Notes: generated from the letters alone by a model not told the origin. Shown: positions 1-11,197, counted from the stretch's first letter. The stretch: DNA of 64,000 nucleotides from Chrysaora quinquecirrha (GCA_014526335.1 JACTAT010000041.1:398420-462419), one strand, 5' to 3'. A program made the numbers and translations.

Positions 1-703
1 ACGGGCGAAAATAAAACAGTTGCTGGCGATTTGTTTAAAAATAACTTGCACTCCTTTTATATATATATTATATATTATATAGAATACAAATAGTCAGCAC
101 TTTAGCAATTCAACTCAATGGTGGTAATGTGATGCCAATACAATTCAATTAAATGTTTTTTTATGTAAGGCATGCTATTTGCCTTTTCAATCCCTTCTGT
201 GGCTTACGACAGTTTGTTGTTTGTAAAAAAGAATCCAAAAAAGCTGTAGTTTTAACAGTTCTTCAGTTTTTAGAATTAATCTCTAAGGGGTGTTATCTTT
301 TTTTAGCAGTGCCAAATAAGACACTGTCTTAGTGTAGATTTAAACTAAGCCTAAATCTTTCCTTATCTGAACACAAAGCCTTTAGGTATAGCTCCCTTCT
401 GTAAAATTGAAATTTTTTGAAATCACAAATTATCGATTTTTCAATGTGAAAGCCAAAAATTGAAAGACCAATTAAAGCACCCAAAAATTTGTCTAGGTGC
501 AAATTTTTACCATCTCAGCATGTGTATTATCAATTTTAGAAGCATTCAAAGTTTACAATTTTATAGGGGCTTAGACCGAGTGGGGAAAAAATTTTTTCCT
601 AGAATAAGGTTTGGATGCTTTATAAGATTTTCACATCAAAAACTCAATATCTTGTGATTTTGAAAAATTTTAATGCTGTCAGCAGTCTATAGAAGTGATC
701 TAT
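1..703. other. AT-rich non-coding stretch
   Basis: No gene is recognised. It has a short TA-rich run near 60-80. A 65-codon open frame at 460-657 starts and ends in AT-rich, low-complexity sequence and resembles no family I know. Confidence 0.5.
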
Positions 704-1244
704 AGCAAGCAGATGTCACCATAGTCAAGAAAACCCATTTATTCTCAGATAAACTGGGTTTTTCTACTAAGAAACCCACTTTTTCTGGAAAACCCCACTT
801 TTTCTGGCAAAAATACCCACTTTTTCTGATAAAAAGTGGGTTTTTTAGATGAAGTGGGTTTCTTACAGAAAAAGTCAGTTTATCTAAGATAAAGTCTCAA
901 TGTTTTCATTTGGAGGTACACAAAGGCCTATCCGTTAGTGTAGCTTTATGGCCAGCACTTTCGATCTTGGGCTACGTTGACCATTCTTATTCTGCCGCAA
1001 CATTGGAAATTGCTTCCCCTAGGAAATTGTTGAAGCTTCCTTTGTAGTCCATGTTTAATGTCAGGAGAAAGGTTTTGAAAAAAGTAACACACTTTGTGTC
1101 AGAAAAAGTAGGTTTATATTTGAAAAGTGGGTTTTTTGCCAGAAAAAGTGGGTTTTTTCTCAGAAAAAGTGGGTTTCGCAGTTAAAAAATCCAGGTTATC
1201 TGAGAAAGAGTTGGTTTTTCTGACTATGATGACATCTGCTTGCC
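704..1244. mobile_element. Foldback/MITE-like element with long imperfect inverted repeats
   Basis: The left arm (about 706-785) begins GCAAGCAGATGTCA and runs into AAACCCACTTTTTCTG-type repeats. The right arm (about 1160-1242) is its imperfect reverse complement and ends TGACATCTGCTTGC. Several copies of AAACCCACTTTTTCTG and its complement lie at 765-870 and 1090-1175, so the whole unit can fold on itself. No open frame is supported. I could not define a target-site duplication, so this is a non-autonomous foldback repeat of unknown class. Confidence 0.6.
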
Positions 1245-1889
1245 ATAAAGGTCATGCCAGGAATATTGGCACTGCGGAGGAGACAGTGAGAAAAGTGAAC
1301 TGAGATTTAGACTCTTACTCTTGTGCAGGTCATGGATAATTAATGAGTTTTCTGAAGATTGTTTGTTTCTGCAAATGCTGAGGGGTGTGATAATAATTGT
1401 TAAGCAGTGAATGAAAGAATCAATATTTCTCAGGCAAATTTTACAAAAGATTTGATCCAAGGCCTTTTTATTACAGTCATGTGCATAAGTTTAAAAATTC
1501 GCCACCGATCACCACCCAGGCCCCGATAGAAAAAAGAAGAAGCAGGCCCCTTTTGAAAAATAAATGACATTGACCTTATATAAATGCTGGTGAAAGTCAA
1601 TGTTTGTTACATGTGATATCAGTTTCCAGATTTCTGGGCCCGAGAGAAGGAAAGGGATCTTGAATCTTGTTCACAAAAAAAATATGTTTGATTTGCTCAA
1701 AAACTGTGCTATCTTTATTAGCTTATTTTAACCAACCCATCAAAATCCAGGCAGTTTCGTTACTTTGCTGATTGCAAAGATGACTGAGTCTTCGAAAGAG
1801 TTCAATCTAAAGTTCAGTTTTGAAGCTGTTGCTTTCAAACGGATGCAGAGAAAAAAGGAAACAATGTTGACTGCGTTTGTTTTTCGTAA
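1245..1889. other. Non-coding, nothing recognised
   Basis: No coding similarity, RNA gene or repeat boundary was seen between the foldback element and the TIR element that starts at 1898. Confidence 0.4.
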
Positions 1890-1897
1890 TTTATAAA

Positions 1898-2113
1898 CAG
1901 TGAAACGACCTGAAATGAGCTTAAACCACCTGAAACGACCTGAAACGACCTGAAACGAGCCGTCAAATTTGGAATCGAGGCTGAAACGACCTGAGACGAC
2001 CTGCTATCTTAGCAACGAATTGTTAAGGTCAAGGGTTTTGTATTGTTCTTTACGCATTGTCGCATTCTTTTCTTATCACAATAGGAACACGTGTCAGTAT
2101 CAAAGCGGCCATC
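1898..2113 (+). repeat. Left terminal inverted repeat of the 4.5-kb element
   Basis: Reverse complement of about 6217-6423. The outer ~90 bases are runs of TGAAACGACC-like decamers; the inner part is unique sequence kept at high identity in the two arms. Confidence 0.85.
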
Positions 2114-2215
2114 CTTTCAACAGACACCTAATTTTCTGCGAAAGACAGTCTATCCAATCCATAAGGGTCATTGGGCATGAGGGGTTTAAAGATGCTTTTG
2201 GGTACTATGGGAGTC

Positions 2216-2300
2216 CCAATACCGCAATACCGGGCCAAAAATCGCCGAATCGCCGAATCCTGAATATCGCACGAAAAATTGCAAAATACCGCAAATTGCT
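2216..2300 (+). repeat. Cluster of AATACCGC short repeats
   Basis: Degenerate copies of AATACCGC and related octamers. The same motif is clustered again in the same orientation at 4146-4250, and both clusters lie near a GCATGAGGGGT-like sequence (about 2176, and inverted at about 4265). They may mark the edges of a further nested repeat inside the TIR element, but the boundaries are not clean. Confidence 0.45.
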
Positions 2301-2841
2301 GAAGACTAAAATATCAGTATTGTTAATGTGATTATGACACAGAACACCAGTGTATAAGAATTTGAATCCATCCTTAATACATTTGTCCCATTTCTCCCTC
2401 CAGATCCGTAGTTAGGTCATGTTAAGCTGGACTAGCGAGCAAAGAGAGCGAAATTTGGGGTCTGGGGTTAGCCACTAGAAAATTTTTGGGACCATGCCGG
2501 AAACGCCCTTTAGTGTGCCAGGAAACGCCCTATTTTGGATAAAATGAAAGAATATCCTCGTTTTGGCAGAGATGAAACAGTCAATGAGGAGGAAAGAACT
2601 TAATAAGAGCGTAATTATAAACTCAAGAACCCAGGGTAAAACTCAAGACACAACATTGAGAGCTCTGAAAATTTTAGACAATTTTGGTTAAAAACTGGTC
2701 CCGTGTATTGCTTAACTTGTTATTATATGTCTTCTTGTTGTTTGTCTTGGAATTTTACCTGGTTAGAGTAAAATTCGTTTCAGACAGAATCTTGCTCCCA
2801 TAGTATGCACCGACAACGCTTCCTAGTGGTAGCCTAGTTGC

Positions 2842-3349
2842 CAGGGGCGCACATTAGTGGGATGTGGGTGTGACACCCCCAAATATTTTGTCAGTCGGTC
2901 CAGAAATTTTACCTTATTGGCAACGTCAGTCTAAAATTTGATTAGCAATTAGTCCAAAACTTGGACAAATTTGAAAAGTTTGGACCAGGAAAGTTCTCAG
3001 AAATCTTTCTGTAAAGTTATGAGTGAAGAACTGATATATCTAACGATAACAATCGATCCAGGACAGTTAAAATTGAATTCGGTCCCATGAGAATTGGAAA
3101 ATAGTCAGTACGGGACCAACACAGCGTTTTAGACGAAAACGATGAACATAAATCACTATGGGAATGCGTAGAGCACTTTGAGACGCTTGCTTTTTTAAAT
3201 TGTTGCTCGCCTAATTACGTATACTGTCTTTCCTTTCGGGAAAAGTCATTGGCAATTGGACATCAAAAGAGGCCCAGACGGTTCCCAAAATCTTAGTCTG
3301 TCCCATCTACGTTTACGCCCCCAAAAAATATTCTAGATGTCCGCCCCTG
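2842..3349. mobile_element. 508-bp hAT-type MITE with CTAGTTGC target-site duplication
   Basis: Starts CAGGGGCGCACAT and ends with the complement of CAGGGGCGGACAT. It is flanked by perfect 8-bp direct repeats CTAGTTGC at 2834-2841 and 3350-3357. CAGGG ends plus an 8-bp TSD are typical of hAT elements. There is no transposase inside, so it is non-autonomous. It sits within the larger TIR element, so it inserted later. Confidence 0.85.
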
Positions 3350-3357
3350 CTAGTTGC

Positions 3358-3893
3358 TCAAGAAAAGACGCACATTCTTGCATTTTGGTAATAATTCTTA
3401 TTTAGTTAACTTGGAGATCGCAAATGTAGACAACACGAACAAGTTCAGTGCAATGCCAACTGGCTGCATGAACTCACAACACGATACAGGATTAGTAGCT
3501 AACATTTCATTCCTGGCCTTTTTTGATCAGTTAAAAGAACAACTTCTGTATGATCTCAAAGATTGCAAACGTCTTGTCATTAATAAAGTGCACACCGAAC
3601 AGGGTACATCTGCAGGGTTCATTCAAGTGACTTAAAATCAAGATGCGTACATTATTTGCAGGGCTCACCGGGTGCTGGCCTTAGATATTCCAACATCATG
3701 GGAAATATAAAGGAATCATCATTGAAGCATAAACTGTACACATCACTGCAAACAGTGTCAGTCAAAAACGTCACTCACTCTTTCACATTTCAAGCCTACT
3801 GCATCGATGTTAAGTCTTGGAACCAAAAAGCAAAATCGCGCAACGCAAATGTAAAATCGCGCAAAAAAAATTGTAAAATCAACTAACCAAACG
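3358..3893 (+). other. Weak open frames inside the TIR element
   Basis: Two short plus-strand frames (3354-3635 and 3656-3886) occur here. Their composition is compatible with coding sequence, but I recognise no family and neither has a good start. The first begins inside the MITE's target duplication, so the frame was interrupted or created by that insertion. They may be part of an old element gene. Confidence 0.25.
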
Positions 3894-4145
3894 CAACCAA
3901 AATGTATCGTCGTGGAACAGAAATGTAAAGTCATGAAGTAAACAGAAAAATATCACAAATTACTGTCGAAAAAAGTCATATCTTTGGCCGGTTCGGTGCG
4001 CCAAAACAATCATACTGGCTGAATTTCACAATTCAATACATTAATCTTCTCTTCATTTCGACTTACTTTCTTGTATTGATGTCTGGTAACTCTTAAGTTT
4101 TTTCTTTTGCTATGGCTCTTAGCTGTTCCTTTCAAGGTTCGTAAA

Positions 4146-4250
4146 ATACCGAATACCGCGCTGTGAAATTTCAATACCGCAATACCGCCAGGTTTTTCCT
4201 TCAATACCGAAATACCGCGCATATTTTACCCCCGATACCGCAATACCGCA
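4146..4250 (+). repeat. Second cluster of AATACCGC repeats
   Basis: At least eight degenerate copies of AATACCG/AATACCGC in the same orientation as the cluster at 2216-2300. Confidence 0.5.
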
Positions 4251-5039
4251 AACCCCGAAGTACCCCTCATGCTGACTTTCGTAGACAAATTGAGTCTAAA
4301 ATGTGGCAACATGCGAACGACATTACGCAAAGGAAGATATCTAATACACAGGTATTTATTGATTTTCATTTCAACGGAGATAAGCAAGCATTTAAAGCAA
4401 AAACGTAAGCCTGTAAGCGATCAGCCGCGGCGCGCACCTTTTTTCATTAGTTTTAGGCCTAGGCCTACTCCAGGCTACACTTGCTAAAAATTAAAACGTC
4501 CGTTTACTCTGATAAATAAATGTTTCATGTTTAAACGTTTATAATAATCTCAACTATCGGTAGGCAGCTCCTTTGGCCTTTTGCAGGCCATGGTTATATT
4601 TATTTATTGGGAAGTTTAACATTTTATAGGCCTATTATATAATAAATAGGCCTAATTGTTTTGAATAGGCCTACTGTGAAAAAGAGAATGTGCAGAGTAA
4701 AATTTTCCTGCAAATACTTAGGAACACAGCATATTGACAGCAATTCTCCTAAGTTGGTGGTGTGTAGCCAAGCCAGTACAGGACGATAACGGCCACTCTG
4801 CATATGTCCTACCATCATTGGTAATAATTGTTTAAAAATTTGCTTGAACATTTATTTTTTCTTATAGAGAAAGGACGCAAGACTCTCAGGTTTGGAGCAC
4901 TTCCAATCTACCCGAAAAATAGCACCAAAGAAAGGAGACAATTGAGCGCCACCCATTGACAGTTGTGAAGGATATACCAGATAAAGAGAACAAGCCAAAT
5001 TACAGAAACTTGAATGTTGTTTATATAAGGACCCAGAAC
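4251..5039. other. Non-coding interior of the TIR element
   Basis: AT-rich, with several TAGGCCTA-like short palindromes (about 4455-4675). No coding region is recognised. The 70-80 codon frames here show no family pattern. Confidence 0.4.
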
Positions 5040-5042
5040 TTT

Positions 5043-5832
5043 TTAGCTACTTGTCTCATTCCTTTTTTGCGTTTGTGCTTTTATTCCTTTCCGTAGCCCA
5101 GTGGCTTTTTTGCTTTCCAAAAGTGTTTTTGTTTTTGCCATAGAAAAGGCACAGACCCGGAGGTACAATTCAATCATCTTTTGAAGTATGTTCACTTTTG
5201 CTTCTTCATCAATACTGCACTCTGAGTTTTCGATAACATTGTTAAACAAGCTCACAACATTGACATCACTCATCAAATTTCTTGTGATTCTTTTTAAATC
5301 AATTAAAAGGGTGTGGCAATTTTCCAAGTTGCAAAATGTTCCTCAACTACTTTGAACATTTGTTGTAGCTCTGGTTTTACTCCCACAAACCACCTCTTGT
5401 CTGGCACTTCACCAAACGTTGAGAGTCAAGATTTGTGGACCTTGCTGAGTTTAATACTGTGAGCATATCTTGGGCTTCTTTAGTTTTGCAGTTTTTATGC
5501 TTATGAATTTTCTTAACTAAAGAATGGACAACATAACCAGCCAAATATTGCAGGCCATCAAATTCACACTGATTTATTTTCTTCATTGGCAGCAGCACAG
5601 TTATAGGTTTGTTGAAATGAGCAAGGACTTTGTCTGCAACAAGAGTAGCCAGCATAGTACAGACAGGCATCTTCAAAGGGTGGAAAAGAATTGAGGCATT
5701 GACAACAATTGTTCCATAAAATGAACTATAAAACTTCTCTGCATTTGAATTTTTGCACAGTGACTGATAAAGCTTACTTATCTCTTTCAACATTTCTGCA
5801 TTGTGTGTTTGAAAAACACATTGCTTTGCCAT
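5043..5832 (-). pseudogene. Transposase-like C-terminal region, frameshifted
   Basis: Read on the minus strand, the first part (5832 to 5377) contains a helix-rich stretch with LQYLAGYVVHSLVKKI and ends at RGGLW. The frame then shifts by one, and the continuation (about 5375 to 5043) contains a VNILQKMIELYLRVCAFSMAK-like helical tail. The LAGYV and RGGLW signatures are those I associate with the C-terminal part of P/hAT-like transposases common in invertebrate genomes. The frameshift and a further stop near 5300 mean it cannot be translated as one protein. It lies inside the element with 8-bp TSD at 1898-6423 and is probably its remnant transposase. The superfamily is not certain. Confidence 0.55.
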
Positions 5833-5874
5833 ACGCTGACTGTTTCCAAAATAATAATTATAAAATAACTACCT

Positions 5875-5992
5875 CATTTACTGTCGCTGTGGGGGGATTA
5901 TTGTCGCAATGTTCTTCGAGATCTCCATCTTCTATCCAGTCAAATAACAAATCGAATTCTTCTCCCGTTACAAAATCGCCGTGTTTGGACGC
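5875..5992 (-). pseudogene. Possible N-terminal exon of the same transposase-like gene
   Basis: A minus-strand frame with an ATG at 5992 encodes an acidic segment beginning MASKHGDFVTGEEFDLLFDW and running to a GT at about 5874. An AG just before the next frame (about 5842) would give an intron of only ~33 bases, unusually short for an animal. The alternative is that most of the gene was deleted here and the two ends lie side by side. Low certainty. Confidence 0.3.
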
Positions 5993-6216
5993 CATTGTTG
6001 ATAAAAACTTGCACCTACTTTGAGCACGTGACACTGAAAATCTGCTTTTCCAACATGAGAATCGCAAACAATAGAACCAAAGAAAACAGAACAATAGGCT
6101 TCTAGACCAGTCTTTTTCTATTGACTATGTTTTGATCAGGAAATCATATCAAGTCAATCAATTTCAGCTCCAATAGTGATTTTTTTCAACTGATCTCAAA
6201 CAATACCTTCCCGGAG

Positions 6217-6423
6217 GGATTGCTGCTTTGATACTGACACGTGTTCCTATTGTGATAAGAAAAGAATGCGACAATGCGTAAAGAACAATACAAATCCCTT
6301 GACCTTAACACTTCGTTGCTAAGATAGCAGGTCGTCTCAGGTCGTTTCAGCCTCGATTCCAAATTTGACGGCTCGTTTCAGGTGGTTTCAGCTGGTTTCA
6401 GGTCGTTTCAGGTCGTCTCACTG
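6217..6423 (-). repeat. Right terminal inverted repeat of the 4.5-kb element
   Basis: Reverse complement of 1898-2113, ending CACTG next to TTTATAAA (6424-6431). Confidence 0.85.
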
Positions 6424-6431
6424 TTTATAAA

Positions 6432-7480
6432 TTACGTTTGTTTTTCTACAATTTTCGAAAGACCAAAGTCCAAGACGTGCGCACACTAAGAAGAAACCAA
6501 CATCGTTGGAATTCACTAATGAAGCTGTCACTCCTAGATCTCTAATATTTAAATCAACTCATACAGTTTTTTCGAAAGATTAGGATATGTACCAATACTT
6601 AGCAATACCTACTTGAGCCTAGAAGTTGGAGTAGGGCCTATCTTAAGGAGATTTTCCAAGACCACAATTAGGGGGTTGCACAGCTCACCAGAGGTGTGCT
6701 TATCAAGGGGGGTCTTGGGGCATGCTCCCCCAGAAAATTTTCCAAAATACCACCTCCAGATTGTCTAAGACTGACTGTTTTTCTTATTAGATTCCGAAAA
6801 CTATTATCAGAAATAGCTTGAAACGTAACATACAATTTGCAAGCAGTTGGGATGGAAAATACAACATGTAAGGAAAATTTTTCGTTGTCCATCAAAAGAG
6901 CTTTTATGTTTTCGGAGAAAGAAAGACAGTAACACATGCAGAATGAACAGATGAACAGAATCATACCCCCCCCCCCAAAAAAAAAATCTTAGAACCCCAA
7001 AACAATAGCTAGTAGTCCAGAGGGTGAGTGGGGAGTATTACCACCTGAGCTGGGACTTTATGGGAAAGAACATTTTCTGGGTCCTTTTTTGACGTAGATT
7101 GCGAATCTGGATGTTGATCGGTGATTCTGGGGGCTTTTCGGAGATACAGGGGGGTTTTGGGAGAAATAGAGAGGGACTTATTTATTCATAATGATAGCAG
7201 TCCTTTTAGCAACAGGAGCCAGGGGGTATTCTTGGCCAACAAATTCAATCAAATCGTGGATGGATAAAGATTCTTATTAAAGGGGTTACCTTGGTGGTAT
7301 TGGTGGGTTAGTTTGGGGGGCTGTGGGTTTAGAGCGAAGCGTTCAATAGGAAGGCACGCACTTCTAGTCCGGTTTGAAAGCACAACAATCGTGCAAAATA
7401 TGATACCAGCATTAAAATTTCACAAAATATGCAATTTGAGTCGTAGAAAACGATGCAAAACAGACCCAAGCTGAAAAATG
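6432..7480. other. Non-coding, low-grade repeats
   Basis: Contains GGGGGTCTTGGGGCATGCTCCCC near 6700, resembling the ...GGGGAGCATGCCCC... sequences seen in old MITE copies elsewhere in the window (about 53345 and 58140). A C-run at 6966-6975 is followed by an A-run. No gene is recognised. Confidence 0.4.
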
Positions 7481-7489
7481 CCCCTATGA

Positions 7490-7925
7490 TCTATTTTGAG
7501 AACAGGGGGCTTAGTCCTCAGAATGATGAAATCGATTTTGGAGTCATTGGTTAATGGTATAACCATTAAATTTAGTATTCCTAAGTTAATTGACCTGTAC
7601 AATACCATGAAAATCAAATGAGGCCAATAAAGTACCATATTTTCTATATTTAGAACAGGGGGCTCCGTCCCAGTCCTCAAAACCGTAAAATTGATTTAGG
7701 AACATATATTGCCTGTATAACCATGAAATTTAGTATTCTTATGTAAATTGACATGTACAATATCATGAACATCAAATCAGGTCGATAAATTACCCTATTT
7801 TCTATATCTACAACAGGGAGCTCGATCCCAGTCCTCATAACCGTAAAATTGATTTAGGAGGTTATATTACCGGCGTAACGATGAAATTTAGTATTTCAGT
7901 TCCCTGCACGGCACCGGTCCCAGTC
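7490..7925 (+). repeat. About three tandem copies of a ~155-bp unit
   Basis: The block beginning AGAACAGGGGGCT... recurs at about 7499, 7650 and 7809 (as ACAACAGGGAGCT). Each is followed by CCGTAAAATTGATTTAGGA-like sequence, an ...AACCATGAAATTTAGTATT... stretch and TTTTCTATAT. The last unit is partial and ends near 7925. The copies are clearly diverged, so the array is old. Confidence 0.65.
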
Positions 7926-8015
7926 CACAGAGTGATTACCCAATTTCTAAGTTAACAGAACATATGATATACCAACCAAATAGTACAGATCGATTGGCGG
8001 TCTACTGATATTATC

Positions 8016-8240
8016 TCAGTCAAAACACTGGCCACTGCATTGACACAATTCCGTGCACTCTAATCCATAGCGCTTGCACTTGCACCTGGTTGTGCAACTC
8101 CGTTTGCAACCGCATTAACCAGTTCATGGCAGGCCTGTGACGCTTCGGATATCAGTGTCCAAATTGGAGTCATCATCCCTTCCTCTCCTTCTGTTCTGCG
8201 CCAACCGTAATCAACGATATCTGGAACATTTTGCCATCGG
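8016..8240 (-). pseudogene. CXC (tesmin/TSO1-like) domain tail, frameshifted relic
   Basis: On the minus strand, one frame from about 8240 reads a Tyr-Gly-Trp-Arg-Arg segment, then ...PIWTLISEASQACHELV. After a one-base shift near 8115 the sequence reads CGCKRSCTTRCKCKRYGLEC followed by TELCQC and a stop at 8016. The dense CxCxxxC...CxC pattern matches the CXC module at the end of the transposon gene at 50409-52691 (its residues 654-687), which also follows a GW segment and an acidic/proline linker. It is therefore probably the last part of a related but distinct gene. No other part is visible nearby. Confidence 0.65.
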
Positions 8241-8637
8241 TTAAGGGACTGACCCTAAATAATCCTACAAGCAAAAATGTGACAATTAATCACCTTAAAT
8301 TGTTAAGTAGTTTTTCGAACACTGAAATTACGGAGAAACGTTAACTACTCTTGATATGAGGCACCTTTTACAATACAGTTTAAAAGGCGTTTCACTTTGT
8401 AATTACGAACCATTACTCATTCCATACTAATTCAATCAACATGGTGCATGAAGCGACAACAACTTCATTGTCTAAAAAGGTATAAAGGTACCAAATACCT
8501 TTAATGCCGAAGAAAAAATTTTGGTTCTACTCTTTCTCGGAGAAGAGTTTGAGGCTGCACGCAGGCTAAGAATCTTGGCAAAGAGCGGCAATTTCAAAAC
8601 AGCTCTCAAAACAAATCGTCATTATTTTTATCATCCT
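8241..8637. other. Non-coding stretch
   Basis: Nothing recognised. A frame starting near 8521 runs into the microsatellite and is not supported. Confidence 0.4.
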
Positions 8638-8651
8638 CACCATGAAAATCG

Positions 8652-8653
8652 TC

Positions 8654-8695
<42 letters not shown>

Positions 8696-8712
8696 TAATA
8701 ATGATGATAATC
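8652..8712 (+). repeat. (AAT)n microsatellite
   Basis: Near-perfect AAT/TAA triplets, then GAT/CAT-type triplets to about 8760. Confidence 0.9.
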
Positions 8713-8785
8713 ACCTTTGTCATCATCAGCATCATCATGATTACCATCACCATCATTGATGGTGTGGCTGCGGCAAGATCTAAAG

Positions 8786-9250
8786 GAACGGCACCACCAC
8801 CACAATCACCCCTACAACCATCACCACCACCACCCCTATCACGACCACCATAACCACCCCTAAAACCATCACCACGATCACCCCTATCACAACAACCACC
8901 CCCTTATCACCACCACCACAACCACCCCTACAACCATCACCCCAACCACCCCTATCACAACCAACACCCCTTATCACCACCACCACAACCACCCTTACAA
9001 CCATCACCACGACTACCTTTATCACCACCACCACCCCCCTATCACCACCACCACAACCACCCTTACAACCATCACCACGATCACCCCTATCACAACCACC
9101 ACAAGCACCCCTACCATCAGCACCAAAACCACCTCTACCACCACCACCACACCCACCCTACCACCACAATCACCCCTACCAACAGCATCACAATCATCGT
9201 GGTCATCAACATCATCATCATAACCACCGCCATTATCATAATAATCATTA
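8786..9250 (+). repeat. Polypyrimidine/ACC-CATC compound microsatellite
   Basis: Long imperfect runs of CACCAC, ACAACCACC, CCTATCACC and ATCACC triplet and hexamer units. One strand is nearly free of G. The Val/Gly-rich frames on the minus strand are products of the repeat and are not genes. Confidence 0.9.
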
Positions 9251-9610
9251 TCGTCATCGTTGTGCATACCGATAAACATCTTTCATCATTTGACCGAAAT
9301 GGCTATATTCAACCAGAGTCGTTTTTCGAACATGCCCATAGGGCCCCTATATCTTCATGTATTACCAGTTGCTAGACACCTAAAATCCACTCATCGGACT
9401 TGTAAACGACGACATTTTCGAAAAAAAACTTGCTGAAACTGCGACTGAAACTCGAAAATCAATTGTGACTCGGTCGCTATCCAAAGACTTTTTTCAGTTC
9501 TCATTCGCGTCAGGAAAATGAGAGTAATGGAGGGGCTATTCCGGAATGCGGTAAGGAAGGCTAGTTCCATGGGCCAACAAATTTGGGTCGCTATTATCGA
9601 ACTGGTTATG

Positions 9611-9623
9611 AATGATGATGATG

Positions 9624-9655
<32 letters not shown>

Positions 9656-9782
9656 GGTGATGATGATGATGATGATGACGATGATGATTGTTATGATGAT
9701 GATGATGATGATTATGATGATGATGATGATGATGATGATGACTATGATGATTATGACGATGATGATGATGATGATGATGGTG

Positions 9783-9813
<31 letters not shown>

Positions 9814-9955
9814 TGACGTTGATGATGATGATAATGCTCACAAGAAAAGATGATATTGACGACTATGATGAGAATGACATAATGATGATTGTAGTGCAGA
9901 TGATGATTATGATGATGACGATAACGATTAAGATGATAATAAATTTTTTATGATT
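9611..9955 (+). repeat. (GAT)n microsatellite
   Basis: About 240 bases of nearly pure GAT triplets followed by a degenerate tail to about 9955. The Asp-rich, Met-rich and Ile-rich frames are repeat artefacts. Confidence 0.95.
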
Positions 9956-11050
9956 ATCATGATAATGATGACGATTATAGTCCTTGGGACATAGCGATAG
10001 CGTTTATATGTTCATAAAATCGATTGGCCTTTACTTTAGGCTATTACGTCATATTTTAATTTTTTCTTGTCTTTGTTAAGTCCTGTTGATCTGATTTAGG
10101 TAGTAAATATATTTCTCCACTGCATTTCTAGATACAATGTGGAGAAGAAACTTTTCTTCAGATTTAATAACATGTAGAACTCGTAAAAAAAGACCCGCTG
10201 GTAGACAGGTATGCATGACACTAATAAGTCTTTCGTTTTCTTTGGTAAAATACTGTCGGCCTTTTTTGTTAAAAACTGGGCTTTTTTCCAGGTTCACTGC
10301 TTTTATTCTAAAGCAACGATCTCCAATTTTCTGTACACTTTTATGGAAACATTGAATGCTATCGCCCATGGTCCATTCCTTCTATAAAATGTGTAGATGA
10401 CGACCCTGTCTGTTTTAAGTCTTCGCTCAATGCTAACAAATTGCCTTTTAATGTTGTTAAATCTTAGAGTCTTGTTGTAGTAGTCTTGCTATAGAGTCTT
10501 GTTACTTTGCTATGCAGTCCCAACTTGATAAGCTCGTCAGTATGGATAAAACAAAAATAACGGTTCATAGAAAAAAAAATAAAAAAATTTCGAATGACCA
10601 AATGATGGAATCTCGAGTTGGGTTTCAATTGAAATCTCCAAATGTGTATGGCATCCACGGCACTGATAATCCAACTATCATTGAAACAAAGGTTAGAAAA
10701 ATGTTTGAATCTGATGTTTTAAACAATTTGGGGACTCAGATCATTGAAGATATGAAATTGTATTCATGTATTCATTCTTTAAGTCTTCTTTTAAATATCA
10801 CCCCAGACATTCAAATTAGATCCGCTCTGGCGAATTACGACTTGGTTCCCAAAATATTGATATAGAAATATGAAGATTTAGAAGGAATAAAACACAAAGG
10901 AAGAGAGAATTTGTCCATACTCTAAATCGACTGGTCAAAACTGAATACTGTTCATGCTGTTCTCCGGGTTCGTGGTTCTGTGCAGCTATTACAATCGACT
11001 AGCTACAGAAGTTTTACAAACGGGGCTGCAAAAGTTGTCACTGACATTGG
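9956..11050. other. Anonymous stretch with two unassigned open frames
   Basis: A minus-strand frame at 10076-10369 (97 codons) and a plus-strand frame at 10512-10865 (117 codons, beginning MQSQLDKLVSMDKTKITVHR) have protein-like composition. Neither shows a motif I recognise. They are too short and isolated to call as genes; they could be exons or relics. Confidence 0.3.
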
Positions 11051-11054
11051 CTAC

Positions 11055-11197
11055 TGTAGAGTCCCCCTTAGTGCACCCCGTCTTTTTATGGTCATGTGAT
11101 TCTGTAGTATAAATACCTTGTTAGTTCTAAGATCATTATTCAGTTACAGTCGTTCGCAGTAAGGTAAACTTATCTTTCTTGAATATAGTAACTAACA
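11055..11197 (+). repeat. 5' LTR of the gypsy element
   Basis: 143 bp, TG...CA ends. GTATAAATA at about 11108 is a plausible TATA box for element transcription. Nearly identical to 16531-16673. Confidence 0.93.

Larger units (their letters stand above)
1898..6423. mobile_element. 4.5-kb DNA transposon with ~215-bp TIRs and TTTATAAA target-site duplication
   Basis: The sequence 1898-2113 is repeated in reverse complement at about 6217-6423 with few differences. The ends read CAGTG...CACTG. Each end abuts TTTATAAA (1890-1897 and 6424-6431), an 8-bp duplication that is itself a palindrome. The terminal parts of both TIRs contain short TGAAACGACC repeats, likely transposase-binding sites. Inside are a minus-strand transposase-like relic (about 5040-6010) and a nested 508-bp MITE. 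An 8-bp TSD is usual for hAT and P superfamily elements; I cannot decide which. The coding part looks too short for an autonomous element, so an internal deletion is likely. Confidence 0.8.

Noticed and set aside
8780..9279. Val/Gly-rich open frames on the minus strand
   Set aside because: They are translations of the ACC/CATC microsatellite and have no other sequence content.
9518..9953. Long Asp-rich, Met-rich and Ile-rich open frames
   Set aside because: All come from the (GAT)n repeat read in three frames.
10512..10865. 117-codon open frame as a gene
   Set aside because: Protein-like composition, but no recognisable motif, neighbour or splice signal; left as unassigned sequence.
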